Shown here piece by piece: positions 8,208 to 16,897 of a stretch of 64,000 nucleotides of DNA. Source of the stretch: Frigoribacterium sp. PhB24 (GTDB lineage Bacteria; Actinomycetota; Actinomycetes; Actinomycetales; Microbacteriaceae). The DNA is taken from contig NZ_RKIC01000009.1 in assembly GCF_003755185.1 (NCBI RefSeq), positions 682,001 to 746,000 of the forward strand, given 5' to 3'. Numbering within the stretch: position 1 is the stretch's first letter; each line of letters starts with the position of its first letter. Below the pieces are notes generated by a model. The model was given only the letters and a program-made list of their open reading frames with translations, did no database searches and was not told the origin of the DNA. The translations under genes were made by a program, and so were the position numbers.

Positions 8208-10205
8208 GTGAGCACGAGCGCAACGACCGGCCGACGACCGACGAGCCGAGCGGTGATCGCCGTGACCACGGCCGTCCTGACCCTGGTGGGTGCGATCGCC
8301 GTCGGTGCGGCTCCGGCCCGGGCGGTCGAACCCGTCGAGCTCCAGGGCGCCTACGTGGTCGATCAGGCCGACGTGCTCACCGGTGCGGACGAGCGCGAGG
8401 TCACCGACGCACTCGACTCGCTCTCGGCCGACACCGGCGTCAACCTCTTCGTGGTCTACGTCGACTCGTTCACCTCGCCCTCCGACCGCACGGCCTGGGG
8501 AGAAGCCACGGCGTCGCTCAACCAGCTCGGCACGAACGACGTCCTGCTCTCGGTGTCGGTCGACGACCAGTTCTACGATCTCTCGGCCGACACCTCGGTC
8601 CTCTCGGAGTCCGACCGCCAGGCGCTCCAGACCGACGTGGTCCTGCCTCAGCTGCGTGAGGGCGACTGGGCCGGCGCCGCCGTCGCCCTGGCCGACGGCA
8701 TCCGCAGCGACGAGGCGGGCCCCGACCTCAGTTGGGTGCTCTGGGCACTGCTGGTGCTGGTCCTCCTGGCTGCCGCGATCGCCGTGGTGTTCGTCATCCG
8801 ACGGGCGCGGCGACGTCGCCGCGAGTTCGACGCACGGAAGGCCGACCAGGACGAGCTCGACAGACGTGCTGCACGCGTGCTGGTCGCCCTCGACGACGAA
8901 CTCACCGCGGGCGCGCACGAGGTCGGCTTCGCCGCCGCGCAGTTCGGTGACGATGCCGCCAAGCCCTTCGCCGAGGCGCTCGACGCGGCCCGGGTGCACG
9001 CCCGCGAGGCGTTCGCCCTGCAGCAGAAGCTGGACGACTCGATCCCCGACTCCCCCGAGCAACGTCGCGAATGGACCACCCGCATCATCGAGTTGTGCGA
9101 GGCGGCCGACGCCTCGCTCGCCGAGCAGTCCGCGGCGTTCGACGAGCTGCGCGAGGCCGAGAGCCGGGCGCCCCGCGACGTCGAGGCCCTGCCGGGCGAG
9201 ATCGAGAGCCGTCGGGCCCGCCTCACGAAGGCTCGCACCGTCATCGGCGAGCTGACCACGATCTACTCGGCGCGGGCGGTCGCGTCGATCGACCAGAACG
9301 ACGACCAGGCCGACCGTCTGCTCGAGTTCGCCGACGAGCGGACGGGAACGGCCGCGACCGCGGTGGCGTCGTCCTCTACGTCCGAGGCGGTCATCGCCAT
9401 CCGCGAGGCGCGTCAGGCGCTGGCGCAGGTCGACCAGTTGCTGACCGCGGTCGACGCCGCCGCCGAGTCGCTGCGGACGGCGGGCAGCACGATCTCGGCG
9501 ATGACCCTCGACCTGCGGCGGGACATCGCGACGGCCGAAGGCCTGCCCGACGACTCGGCTCCGCAGGGTGTCGACATCGCCGGTTCCGTCTCGGCCGCAC
9601 GGGCCTCCGTGGCGCTGGCCGAGACGACGACCGACGACCCGCTCGCCGTCGTCGCCTCGCTCGGTGCCGCCAACGACCGCATCGACCAGGTGCTGGCCGC
9701 CGTACGCGAGGACACCGAGAAGCAGCGCCGGGCACAGGCGGCCCTCGACCAGGCGCTGCTGACCGCCCGCAGCCAGATCAGCGCCACCCGCGACTTCATC
9801 GAGACCCGTCGGGGCGGCATCGGCCCGCAGCCCCGCACCCGGTTGTCCGAGGCCGAGCGCCACCTGGCCACCGCGGTGTCCCTCGCGACGTCCGACCGCG
9901 ACGCCGCCTTGTTCGAGGCCCACCAGGCCGTCCAGTTGTCGCAGGCCGCTGCGGCCGGCGCCGAGGCCGAGGTCTCGTCGTACCAGCGGTCGAGCCCGTT
10001 CGGCGGCGGCGTCGGCACCCGCGGGTCGTCCGGGGCCGACCTCGGCGGCATCGTCACCGGCATGCTGCTAGGCGGACTCTTCAGCGGGGGCGGCGGCGGC
10101 TTCGGCGGCGGCGGCGGCGGCTTCGGCGGCGGAGGCGGCGGCTTCGGCGGAGGCGGCGGAGGCGGCGGAGGCGGCGGCCGCAGCTCCGGCGGCGGCCGGT
10201 TCTAG
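8208..10205 (+). CDS. TPM-domain protein with coiled coil and Gly-rich tail
   Basis: 665 residues from GTG 8208, behind GAGGGGA. Order: Sec signal peptide (1-39, ending APARA), TPM domain (about 45-165, a fold seen in Psb27/TLP18.3/MOLO-1 proteins), one transmembrane helix (176-197) followed by a basic RRARRRRREF stop, a long alpha-helical/coiled-coil cytoplasmic region (about 200-590) and a C-terminus almost entirely of Gly and Phe (from about 625) ending SSGGGRF. The TPM domain thus faces outward and the helical part the cytoplasm. PspA follows 86 bp downstream, so a shared envelope-stress role is plausible. Close relatives are annotated only as TPM-domain proteins. Confidence 0.85.
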   Translation: MSTSATTGRRPTSRAVIAVTTAVLTLVGAIAVGAAPARAVEPVELQGAYVVDQADVLTGADEREVTDALDSLSADTGVNLFVVYVDSFTSPSDRTAWGEATASLNQLGTNDVLLSVSVDDQFYDLSADTSVLSESDRQALQTDVVLPQLREGDWAGAAVALADGIRSDEAGPDLSWVLWALLVLVLLAAAIAVVFVIRRARRRRREFDARKADQDELDRRAARVLVALDDELTAGAHEVGFAAAQFGDDAAKPFAEALDAARVHAREAFALQQKLDDSIPDSPEQRREWTTRIIELCEAADASLAEQSAAFDELREAESRAPRDVEALPGEIESRRARLTKARTVIGELTTIYSARAVASIDQNDDQADRLLEFADERTGTAATAVASSSTSEAVIAIREARQALAQVDQLLTAVDAAAESLRTAGSTISAMTLDLRRDIATAEGLPDDSAPQGVDIAGSVSAARASVALAETTTDDPLAVVASLGAANDRIDQVLAAVREDTEKQRRAQAALDQALLTARSQISATRDFIETRRGGIGPQPRTRLSEAERHLATAVSLATSDRDAALFEAHQAVQLSQAAAAGAEAEVSSYQRSSPFGGGVGTRGSSGADLGGIVTGMLLGGLFSGGGGGFGGGGGGFGGGGGGFGGGGGGGGGGGRSSGGGRF

Positions 10206-10291
10206 GCCCGCCCGTCACGCTCCCCTCCCGCCGCGAACCAGCAGCACGACGAGCACTTCTCACACGGCACCACCTCTCGAAAGGACGCACC

Positions 10292-11014
10292 ATGGCAAAG
10301 CAGTCGATCTTCGGACGTATCGCGCAACTGACCCGCGCGAACATCAACAGCCTGCTCGACCAGGCCGAGGACCCCAGCAAGATGCTGGACCAGATGGTCC
10401 GCGACTACACCAACAGCATCGCCGAGGCAGAAGAGGCCGTCGCGACCACGATCGGCAACCTGCGCCTGCTCGAACAGGACCACACCGAGGACGTAGCGGC
10501 CGCCGCGGACTGGGAGCGCAAGGCACTCGCCGCGAGCAACAAGGCCGACGAGCTGCGCTCGTCGGGCAACACGGTCGACGCCGACAAGTTCGACGCCCTC
10601 GCCCGCGTGGCCCTCGGCAAGCAGCTGCAGAGCGAGAAAGAAGCCAAGACCGCCGAACCGCAGATCGCCTCCCAGACCGACGTCGTCGACAAGCTCAAGA
10701 CCGGGCTCACCGGCATGCGGTCCAAGCTCGACCAACTCGCCGCCAAGCGCGACGAGCTCAACGCACGCTCCAAGACCGTCGAGGCCCAGACCAAGGTCGC
10801 CGACGCCGTCCAGAGCATCGACATCCTCGACCCGACGAGCGAGATCAGCCGCTTCGAGGACAAGGTGCGCCGCGAGGAGGCCAAGATGCTCGGTCGTCAA
10901 GAGCTCGCCGCCTCGAGCCTCGACGCCCAGTTCGAGAGCCTGGACGACCTCGGCGAGCAGACCGAGGTCGACGCCCGCCTCGCCGCCCTCAAGCTCGGCG
11001 CGCTCGACAAGTGA
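10292..11014 (+). CDS. pspA: Phage shock protein A (PspA/IM30 family)
   Basis: 240 residues, almost all alpha-helical coiled coil, starting MAKQSIFGRIAQLTRANINSLLDQ, which matches the amphipathic N-terminal helix of PspA/Vipp1 proteins. The family (ESCRT-III-like) binds damaged inner membrane and maintains the proton-motive force. ATG 10292 follows GAAAGGA. The conserved ILDPTSEISRFEDKVRREEA helix-turn region is present. The stop overlaps the next gene's GTG start by 4 nt (GTGA), so they are probably translationally coupled. Its upstream neighbour is the TPM membrane protein, consistent with an envelope-maintenance cluster. Confidence 0.93.
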   Translation: MAKQSIFGRIAQLTRANINSLLDQAEDPSKMLDQMVRDYTNSIAEAEEAVATTIGNLRLLEQDHTEDVAAAADWERKALAASNKADELRSSGNTVDADKFDALARVALGKQLQSEKEAKTAEPQIASQTDVVDKLKTGLTGMRSKLDQLAAKRDELNARSKTVEAQTKVADAVQSIDILDPTSEISRFEDKVRREEAKMLGRQELAASSLDAQFESLDDLGEQTEVDARLAALKLGALDK

Positions 11015-12150
11015 CCCAGCCGCTGCCCCGCACGTCGGCACCGGGGGACGACCCGCCGGTGCAGGCGCGCGGGGCGGCACCCCGCCTGATGGGCGTCGAC
11101 GTCGCCCGTGGCCTCGCCGTGATCGGCATGTTCGCCGCCCACATGTGGCCTCGGCCGCTGCTCGACGAGCGTGTCTTCGACGGTCGGTCGGCGATCCTCT
11201 TCGCGACCCTCGCCGGAGTCTCGCTCGGGCTCATGTCGGGAGGCACCAGGCCGACGCCGCGCGGCGGTCGAGGGCGCGTCGTGAGCGGTATCGCCATCCG
11301 GGCCGGCCTGCTCATCGTGCTGGGCCTCGCGTTGCAGGCCTGGAACCCCTACCTGCTGGTGATCCTGCCGTACTACGGCGTGATGTTCGTCCTGGCGCTG
11401 GGGCTGCTCTACGCCCCTCGGGCCGTGCTGCTGGCGGCCGCCGCGCTGCTCGCCGCCGTGGCCCCGTGGCTGGCCTCGTCCGTCCCCGTCGACGCCTACG
11501 GTGACACCGCGCTGTCCGGCGCCGGCGGCCTCGCGACCCAGGCCCTGCTCGTCGGGGCCTACCCGGCGCTGGTCTGGACGCCCTTCCTGCTCGTCGGTCT
11601 CGCCGCGGCGCGCTCCGACCTGAGCCGCACCCGCACCCAGGTCACGCTCCTCGTCGTCGGGACGTCGGCCGCGATCGTGGGGTACTCGGCGCGGTTCCTG
11701 CCCGGCGCCTCCTCGGTCCCCTGGTTCGACCCGGCCGACCACGAGGGTATGCCGGCCGAGATCGTGGGCTCGGGCGGCGTCGCCGCCGCGGTGCTCGGAC
11801 TGCTGTTGCTCGCCACCACCGCTCGCCGTCCCGTGACGCCCGAGGGCCCGGGACGCGGAGGCGCGGCGGCGGTCGTCCGCATGGTCCTGCGGCCTCTCGC
11901 GGCGACGGGCGCGCAACCGCTGACCGTCTACACGGCCCATGTGCTCATCACGGCGCCCCTGTTCACCCTGTACCGGCTGTCCGACCCGAGCGCGGCCTAC
12001 GGCCTTCCCCTCGGCCACCTGGTCGCCGCCGCCGTCCTCACGCTCGTCTACGCGACCCTCTGGCAGCGCTTCGTCGGGCGTGGGCCCCTCGAGCGGGCGA
12101 TCGGCGCGCTGAGTCGCCCCTGGACCTGGAGCACGGGCACCCGCCCGTGA
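11011..12150 (+). CDS. Polytopic membrane protein, DUF1624/DUF418-like (HGSNAT-type)
   Basis: 379-residue integral membrane protein with about ten helices. The N-terminal segment GVDVARGLAVIGMFAAHMW matches the start of heparan-alpha-glucosaminide N-acetyltransferase-like (DUF1624) and DUF418 proteins, which carry transmembrane acyltransfer active sites. The later AAHVLITAPLF-type segment (YTAHVLITAPLFTLYRL) is the DUF418-like C-terminal helix pair. Donor and acceptor are unknown. Translation starts at GTG 11011, overlapping the pspA stop, so it belongs to the pspA operon. Confidence 0.78.
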   Translation: MTQPLPRTSAPGDDPPVQARGAAPRLMGVDVARGLAVIGMFAAHMWPRPLLDERVFDGRSAILFATLAGVSLGLMSGGTRPTPRGGRGRVVSGIAIRAGLLIVLGLALQAWNPYLLVILPYYGVMFVLALGLLYAPRAVLLAAAALLAAVAPWLASSVPVDAYGDTALSGAGGLATQALLVGAYPALVWTPFLLVGLAAARSDLSRTRTQVTLLVVGTSAAIVGYSARFLPGASSVPWFDPADHEGMPAEIVGSGGVAAAVLGLLLLATTARRPVTPEGPGRGGAAAVVRMVLRPLAATGAQPLTVYTAHVLITAPLFTLYRLSDPSAAYGLPLGHLVAAAVLTLVYATLWQRFVGRGPLERAIGALSRPWTWSTGTRP

Positions 12151-12163
12151 CAGACTGACGCCC

Positions 12164-12991
12164 GTGAGGTTCGTCGTGGTTCCACAGTGGCAGGGTTCTC
12201 CGTCGTCGAGGGCCATGCGGCTCGCCGAAGGCGCGTACGCCATCTTGGGCGATCTGCCGTCGTCCGCCACCACGCTGGTCGAGGTCCCCGTGGGTGCGGG
12301 CGATTCGTTGGGCACGCGGGTGCACCGGCTCTCGTCGGTGCTCACCATCGCCCAGTCGGTCGGTCGCGAACTGCGAGCCGACGACTCCCCCGCCATCGTC
12401 GTCGGCGGGGACTGCGGCGTCGAGTTCGCGGCCGTCCGTCACGCCCTCACGCCGCGCGCCGCCGTCGTCTGGTTCGACGCCCACCCCGACCTGCACAGCC
12501 CCCGCAGCAGCGAGAGCGGTGCGTTCAGCGGCATGGTGCTGCGGTCCCTGATCGGCGATGACGGCGAAGACCTCCCCACCATGGGCCCCGGCCCGACGCC
12601 CGAGCCGCTCGACCCCGCCCGGGTGATCCTCGCGGGGGCGCGTAGCTACGACGACGCCGAAGACCGCTACATCGACAGCCGCCACGTCCGCACGGTCTCG
12701 TCTCTCGACTTCGACCCCGCCGACGTGGTCGCCGCCGTCGAGGACTCCGGGGCCACCGAGGTCTACCTGCACGTCGACCTCGACGTGCTCGACCCGGGAG
12801 TCGTCGAGGGCTTGCTCGACCCCCAGCCGTTCGGCCTCGATCTCGGCGTGCTGATCGAGACGATCACCGCCCTCACCGAACGGTTCACCCTCGTCGGTGC
12901 GGGCCTCTGCTCGTTCGCGCCGGTCGACGCCGAGGCGGCCTCCGACGACATGGGCACGATCCTGCGCATCCTCGGGGCCCTGTCACGATGA
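12164..12991 (+). CDS. Arginase/agmatinase/formiminoglutamase-family protein with altered metal motif
   Basis: 275 residues of the ureohydrolase fold. Metal-binding motifs are DAHPD (105-109, in WFDAHPDLHS) and DLDVLDP (Asp205, Asp207 and Asp210 region, in HVDLDVLDP). The first motif, normally GGDHS, is GGDCG (81-84), so the metal-ligand His is replaced by Cys84; the binuclear Mn site is probably changed. Substrate unknown. GTG 12164 is 13 bp after the upstream stop, and the gene overlaps the crotonase downstream by 4 nt, so co-translation is likely. A non-arginase role is plausible. Confidence 0.82.
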   Translation: MRFVVVPQWQGSPSSRAMRLAEGAYAILGDLPSSATTLVEVPVGAGDSLGTRVHRLSSVLTIAQSVGRELRADDSPAIVVGGDCGVEFAAVRHALTPRAAVVWFDAHPDLHSPRSSESGAFSGMVLRSLIGDDGEDLPTMGPGPTPEPLDPARVILAGARSYDDAEDRYIDSRHVRTVSSLDFDPADVVAAVEDSGATEVYLHVDLDVLDPGVVEGLLDPQPFGLDLGVLIETITALTERFTLVGAGLCSFAPVDAEAASDDMGTILRILGALSR

Positions 12992-13794
12992 GCGCCGACC
13001 CCATGAGCACCGACCGTCCGCGCGTCACGGTCGACCGCGACGGCCACGTGCTGCTGATCGGCCTCGACCGACCCGACAAGCGCAACGCCGCCGACCTGCG
13101 GATGCTGCGCGAGCTGGCCCTGGCTTACGGCGAGCTGGACCGCGACCCCGAGCTGCGCGTCGGACTGCTCTTCGCCCACGGCGACCACTTCACTGCCGGC
13201 CTCGACCTCGGCGACGTCGTGCCCGCGGTGACCGCCGAGGGTCTGGACGTCGTCCCCGAGGGGGGCCTCGACCCCTGGCAGGTCCACGGACGTCAGGTGT
13301 CCAAGCCCGTCGTCATGGCCGTGCAGGGCACCTGCCTGACGCTCGGCGTCGAGCTCGCGCTGGCGAGCGACGTCGTGGTGGCGAGCCGCGACGCGCGATT
13401 CGGCCAGATCGAGGTCAGCCGCGCCATCCTGCCGTTCGGTGGCGCGACGATCAGGTTGCCCCGCCGGGTCGGCTGGGGTGACGCCATGCGGTACCTGTTG
13501 ACCGGCGACCTCCTGGACGCCGAGGAGGCGCGGCGCATCGGGATCGTGCAAGACCTGGTCGACGTCGGGTCGGCCTTCGAGCACGCCCTCGACCTCGCCC
13601 GACGCATCGCGGCGCAGGCTCCCCTGGCCGTCCAGGCCACGCTCGCGAACTCCCGGCTGGCCGTTCGTGAGGGCGACGCCGCGGCCGAGGCCCGGCTCCA
13701 GCCCGAGCTCGTGCGGTTGCTCGCCTCGGACGACGCCCGGATCGGGTTCGAGGCCTTCGTCTCGCGGACCGCCGCCGAGTTCACGGGACGCTGA
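12988..13794 (+). CDS. Enoyl-CoA hydratase/isomerase (crotonase family)
   Basis: 268 residues. The crotonase fold is shown by DRPDKRNA, the oxyanion-hole segment HFTAGLDL and GTCLTLGVELALASD. Both acid/base glutamates expected for true hydratases are present (Glu122 in GVELALA, Glu142 in FGQIE). It acts on an unknown acyl-CoA. ATG 12988 overlaps the arginase-like stop (ATGA). A second ATG six codons in is an alternative start. The gene contains an exact AGGAGGCGCG copy (13523-13532, read EEARR) and is followed by a strong terminator hairpin. Confidence 0.88.
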   Translation: MSADPMSTDRPRVTVDRDGHVLLIGLDRPDKRNAADLRMLRELALAYGELDRDPELRVGLLFAHGDHFTAGLDLGDVVPAVTAEGLDVVPEGGLDPWQVHGRQVSKPVVMAVQGTCLTLGVELALASDVVVASRDARFGQIEVSRAILPFGGATIRLPRRVGWGDAMRYLLTGDLLDAEEARRIGIVQDLVDVGSAFEHALDLARRIAAQAPLAVQATLANSRLAVREGDAAAEARLQPELVRLLASDDARIGFEAFVSRTAAEFTGR

Positions 13795-13838
13795 CCGCGC
13801 CTCCCCCATCGGCGACGCATGAAAGAAGACGCACGAAA

Positions 13839-13870
13839 GAGCCCGTCCACCCCGAAGGGTGGACGGGCTC
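13839..13870. terminator. Bidirectional terminator between crotonase and CsbD genes
   Basis: Perfect 14-bp stem GAGCCCGTCCACCC / GGGTGGACGGGCTC with a CGAA tetraloop. It lies 45 bp after the crotonase stop and 20 bp after the convergent csbD-like stop, so it can serve both. Confidence 0.85.
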
Positions 13871-13889
13871 GAGAACGAGGCGGATCGGT

Positions 13890-14060
13890 TTACTTGAAGA
13901 CGTCCTTGACGTCTTCGCCGACCTTCTTGGCGGAGGCACCGGCCTGGTCCTTCTGACCTTCGGCCTTCAACTCGTCGTCGCCCTTGCGGTCGCCGAGAGT
14001 CTCTTTCGCCTTGCCGGCGATGTCCTGAGCGGCGTTCTTGATCTTGTCGTCGAGTCCCAT
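13890..14060 (-). CDS. CsbD-family stress protein
   Basis: 56-residue, highly charged Lys/Asp-rich protein (MGLDDKIKNAAQDIAGKAKE), the classic CsbD-like sequence. Family members are induced by general stress in many bacteria; the biochemical role is unknown. Start ATG 14060 is fixed by a strong ribosome site, GAGGAGG six nt upstream. The RBS context AGGAGGCACAC resembles the window-wide repeat but is a normal Shine-Dalgarno. Confidence 0.92.
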   Translation of the reverse strand: MGLDDKIKNAAQDIAGKAKETLGDRKGDDELKAEGQKDQAGASAKKVGEDVKDVFK

Positions 14061-14254
14061 GTGTGCCTCCTCGTAGGTTGACGCGCTCCGCCGCAACGAT
14101 CGCGGTGGCGCGCTGATGTCTGGGACGCTACCCGCGCCTCCGCGATCTCGCTCGCCTCGTTCAGAAAACATCCAGGACTGTTTCACGAAACGGCCATGTC
14201 CCCCGGGCGGAACCGCCTGAGAACGCGAGATCTCGGGCGACTAGCGTCGGGGCC

Positions 14255-15655
14255 ATGACGACTTATGACCTCATCGTGATCGGAGCCGGCGCTGTCGGTG
14301 AGAACGTGGCCGACTACGCCACCCGCAACGGCCTCAAGGTGGGCCTCGTCGAAGCCGAGCTCGTCGGCGGCGAGTGCTCGTACTGGGCCTGCATGCCGTC
14401 CAAGGCGTTGTTGCGTTCGAGCGCGGTCGTCCGCGCGGCCAAGTCGCTCGACGGAGCCAAGCAGGCCGTGACGGGCGACGTCGACGTCGCAGCCGTCCTG
14501 CGTCGGCGCGACTCGTTCACCAGCAACTGGGACGACTCTGGCCAGGCCGACTGGGTCGAGGGTGCCGGCATCGACCTGATCCGCGGGCACGCCACCATCA
14601 CCGGTGTCAAGGAGGTGACGGTGAACGGCGAGGCGCACCAGGCGAAGTACGCCGTGGCCGCCGTGACCGGTTCGTCGGCCCTGCTGCCGGACATCCCCGG
14701 CCTCGCCGAGGCGAAGCCCTGGACCAGCCGCGAGGCCACCAGCGTGAAATCGATGCCGCAGAGCGTCGTCATCGTCGGCGGCGGCGTCGTCGCGGCCGAG
14801 ATGGCCACGGCGTACCAGCAGCTCGGCTCGACCGTCACCCTGATCGCCCGCAGCGGTCTGCTCGGCGGGCAGGAGCCCTTCGCCGGCGAACTCGTCGGCG
14901 ACTCGCTCCGCGGACTCGGCGTCGACGTACGCCTCGGCGTCTCGCCCTCGCACGTGCTGCGTACCGAGCACGACACGGTCGAGGTCAGCCTCGACGACGA
15001 CTCGACGGTGATCGCCGACGAGATCATCGTCGCGACCGGCCGCGTGCCCCGCACCTCCGACCTCGGCCTCGAGAACGTCGGGTTGACCCCCGGTGAGTGG
15101 CTCGACGTCGACGACACCATGCTCGTCAAGGGCACCGACTGGCTCTACGGCGTGGGCGACGTCAACCACCGAGCACTGCTGACGCACCAGGGGAAGTACC
15201 AGGCCCGCGCGGCCGGAGAGGTCATCGCCGCTCGGGCGTTCGGCAAGCCCGTGCAGGCCGAGCCGTGGGGTGCCCACGTCGCCACGGCCGACGACGCGGC
15301 CGTGCCGCAGGTCACCTTCACCGACCCCGAGGTCGCGAGCGTGGGCCTCACCGCCGACGCCGCCGGCAAGCGCGGCATCGACGTCAAGGTCGTCGACTAC
15401 GACCTCGCCGCCGTGGCGGGCTCGGCGATCCACTCGGACGAGTACACGGGTCAGGCGCGCCTGGTCGTCGACGAGTCCCGCAAGGTGATCGTCGGCGCGA
15501 CCTTCGTCGGCCCGGACGTCAGCGACCTGCTGCACGCCGCCACGATCGCTGTCGTCGGCGAGGTGCCGATCGATCGCCTCTGGCATGCCGTGCCCTCGTA
15601 CCCCACGGTCAGCGAGGTCTGGCTGCGCCTGCTGGACGCGTACGGACGTCCGTGA
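14255..15655 (+). CDS. Class I pyridine nucleotide-disulfide oxidoreductase (dihydrolipoamide dehydrogenase-like)
   Basis: 466-residue FAD enzyme. N-terminal GAGAVGENVA is the FAD dinucleotide fold, followed by the redox-active pair in GGECSYWACMPSK (Cys41, Cys46). A second GGGVVAAEMA fold binds NAD(P)H, and near residue 440 HAVPSYPTVSE holds the active-site His-Glu. The CSYWAC spacing (CX4C) is the class I type, but the flanking residues differ from Lpd, mycothione reductase and mercuric reductase, so the substrate is open. It heads a three-gene unit with 4-nt overlaps into the HExxH protein and the SDR. Confidence 0.88.
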   Translation: MTTYDLIVIGAGAVGENVADYATRNGLKVGLVEAELVGGECSYWACMPSKALLRSSAVVRAAKSLDGAKQAVTGDVDVAAVLRRRDSFTSNWDDSGQADWVEGAGIDLIRGHATITGVKEVTVNGEAHQAKYAVAAVTGSSALLPDIPGLAEAKPWTSREATSVKSMPQSVVIVGGGVVAAEMATAYQQLGSTVTLIARSGLLGGQEPFAGELVGDSLRGLGVDVRLGVSPSHVLRTEHDTVEVSLDDDSTVIADEIIVATGRVPRTSDLGLENVGLTPGEWLDVDDTMLVKGTDWLYGVGDVNHRALLTHQGKYQARAAGEVIAARAFGKPVQAEPWGAHVATADDAAVPQVTFTDPEVASVGLTADAAGKRGIDVKVVDYDLAAVAGSAIHSDEYTGQARLVVDESRKVIVGATFVGPDVSDLLHAATIAVVGEVPIDRLWHAVPSYPTVSEVWLRLLDAYGRP

Positions 15656-16008
15656 GGAACCCCCTGGTCGACTCCCCGATCTCGAGGATCGGTTGCGCCT
15701 GGGCGACGGCGGTCGGCCTCGTGATCGGGGTGCCGCTCAGCGTCGGACGCGTCCGCGTCGTCGGTGACCTGATCGTGTGCCGGGGACTGCCCCGCTGGGC
15801 GTTCAAGCGCGGGGGCACCTGCGTCGGTCGGGTGTACCTCACCCGGGACAACGACGGGCCGCGCGTCCTCGACCACGAGGCCGTGCACGTCCGTCAGTGG
15901 CGGAAGTACGGCATGCTGATGCCCGTACTGTACTTCTTGGCCGGCAGCGACCCGCTGTCGAACAGATTCGAGATCGAGGCCGGCCTCGAGAAGGGCGGAT
16001 ATCGATGA
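15652..16008 (+). CDS. Small hypothetical protein with HEAVH (putative zinc-binding) motif
   Basis: 118 residues from GTG 15652, overlapping the upstream reductase stop by 4 nt, which fixes the start. It has a hydrophobic stretch at about residues 14-30, then HEAVHVRQW (75-79) in the HExxH form of zincin metalloproteases, and the C-terminal NRFEIEAGLEKGGYR, which could supply a third ligand (Glu). The downstream SDR also starts inside it (ATGA overlap). Family not recognised; protease activity is only suggested by the motif. Confidence 0.75.
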   Translation: MRNPLVDSPISRIGCAWATAVGLVIGVPLSVGRVRVVGDLIVCRGLPRWAFKRGGTCVGRVYLTRDNDGPRVLDHEAVHVRQWRKYGMLMPVLYFLAGSDPLSNRFEIEAGLEKGGYR

Positions 16009-16826
16009 CCCGCACCGTGATCATCACCGGGGCGAGCAGCGGCATCGGCCGCGAGGCCGCCCGCGAGCTCGCGAGAGGCGGCGCCGAGATCGGTGTGGTC
16101 GGACGCGACCCCGAGCGCACGCAGGCCGTGGCCGACGAGGTGGGCGGAACGGCCTTCCTCGTCGACTACGACCGGCTCGACGACGTCCGGTCGTTGGCCG
16201 AGCGGTTGCTCGACCGCTATCCGCGGATCGACGCCCTCGCGAACAACGCCGGCGGTCTCGTCAGCGAACGGGGCGTCACGGCGGACGGCTTCGAGCGCAC
16301 CCTGCAGTCGAACCACCTCGCGCCGTTCCTGTTGACCCGGCTGCTCCTGCCCCGCCTCGTCGAGAGCGGTGGACGTGTCGTCTCGACGGCGAGCACGGCC
16401 AACCTGCTCGGCCACGTGCGGCTCGACGACCTCAACTGGTCGAAGCGGCGCTGGGGCGGTGGGTGGCGTCAGTACGGCACGACCAAGATCGAGACCGTCC
16501 TGTTCATCCGCGAGCTCGCGAAGCGCACCGGGCTCGAGGCGTTCTCGTTCCACCCGGGCATCGTGGTGACCGGATTCGGGTCGGACTCACGCTCCATGCG
16601 GGTCGCGAACGTGCTGACGAACGGCAACTACGGCATCTCGGCCTCGGCCGGTGCCGTGCCGCTGGTCCAGCTCGCCGGCCCGACGACGATCGCGGTCGAG
16701 AGCGGCACCTACTTCGACCAGCTGAAGCCACACGGCCGCCTGCACCGGCAGGCGACCGACCCTCTGCTCGCCGAAGCACTCTGGGAGCGCACCTCCGAGC
16801 TGGTCGGACTGCCCGCCGAGGTCTAG
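16005..16826 (+). CDS. Short-chain dehydrogenase/reductase
   Basis: 273-residue Rossmann-fold NAD(P)-dependent oxidoreductase. The cofactor motif TGASSGIG is at residues 8-15, NNAGG follows, and the catalytic set is Ser in STAS plus Tyr and Lys in YGTTK. The pattern resembles the retinol-dehydrogenase-like SDR subgroup (a long insertion after the catalytic Ser, HPGIVVTGF). The substrate is unknown. ATG 16005 overlaps the previous stop. It ends 20 bp before a perfect hairpin terminator. Confidence 0.92.
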   Translation: MTRTVIITGASSGIGREAARELARGGAEIGVVGRDPERTQAVADEVGGTAFLVDYDRLDDVRSLAERLLDRYPRIDALANNAGGLVSERGVTADGFERTLQSNHLAPFLLTRLLLPRLVESGGRVVSTASTANLLGHVRLDDLNWSKRRWGGGWRQYGTTKIETVLFIRELAKRTGLEAFSFHPGIVVTGFGSDSRSMRVANVLTNGNYGISASAGAVPLVQLAGPTTIAVESGTYFDQLKPHGRLHRQATDPLLAEALWERTSELVGLPAEV

Positions 16827-16846
16827 GCGCGGCCCGAGGACGAGAC

Positions 16847-16881
16847 GCAGGAGGCGCGACCGACGTGGTCGCGCCTCCTGC
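16847..16881. terminator. 15-bp hairpin built from the AGGAGGCGCG motif
   Basis: Perfect arms GCAGGAGGCGCGACC and GGTCGCGCCTCCTGC with a 5-nt loop, between the stops of the SDR (plus) and siderophore-interacting protein (minus), so a bidirectional terminator. Both arms contain an exact copy of the repeated 10-mer. Confidence 0.85.
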
Positions 16882-16897
16882 GCCTCGGGGCCTCACG

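Noticed and set aside
10081-10205. GGCGGC-type repeats at the end of the TPM gene as a microsatellite or mobile repeat
   Set aside because: In-frame Gly/Phe low-complexity tail of the protein; its codon-level repetition explains the DNA repeat.
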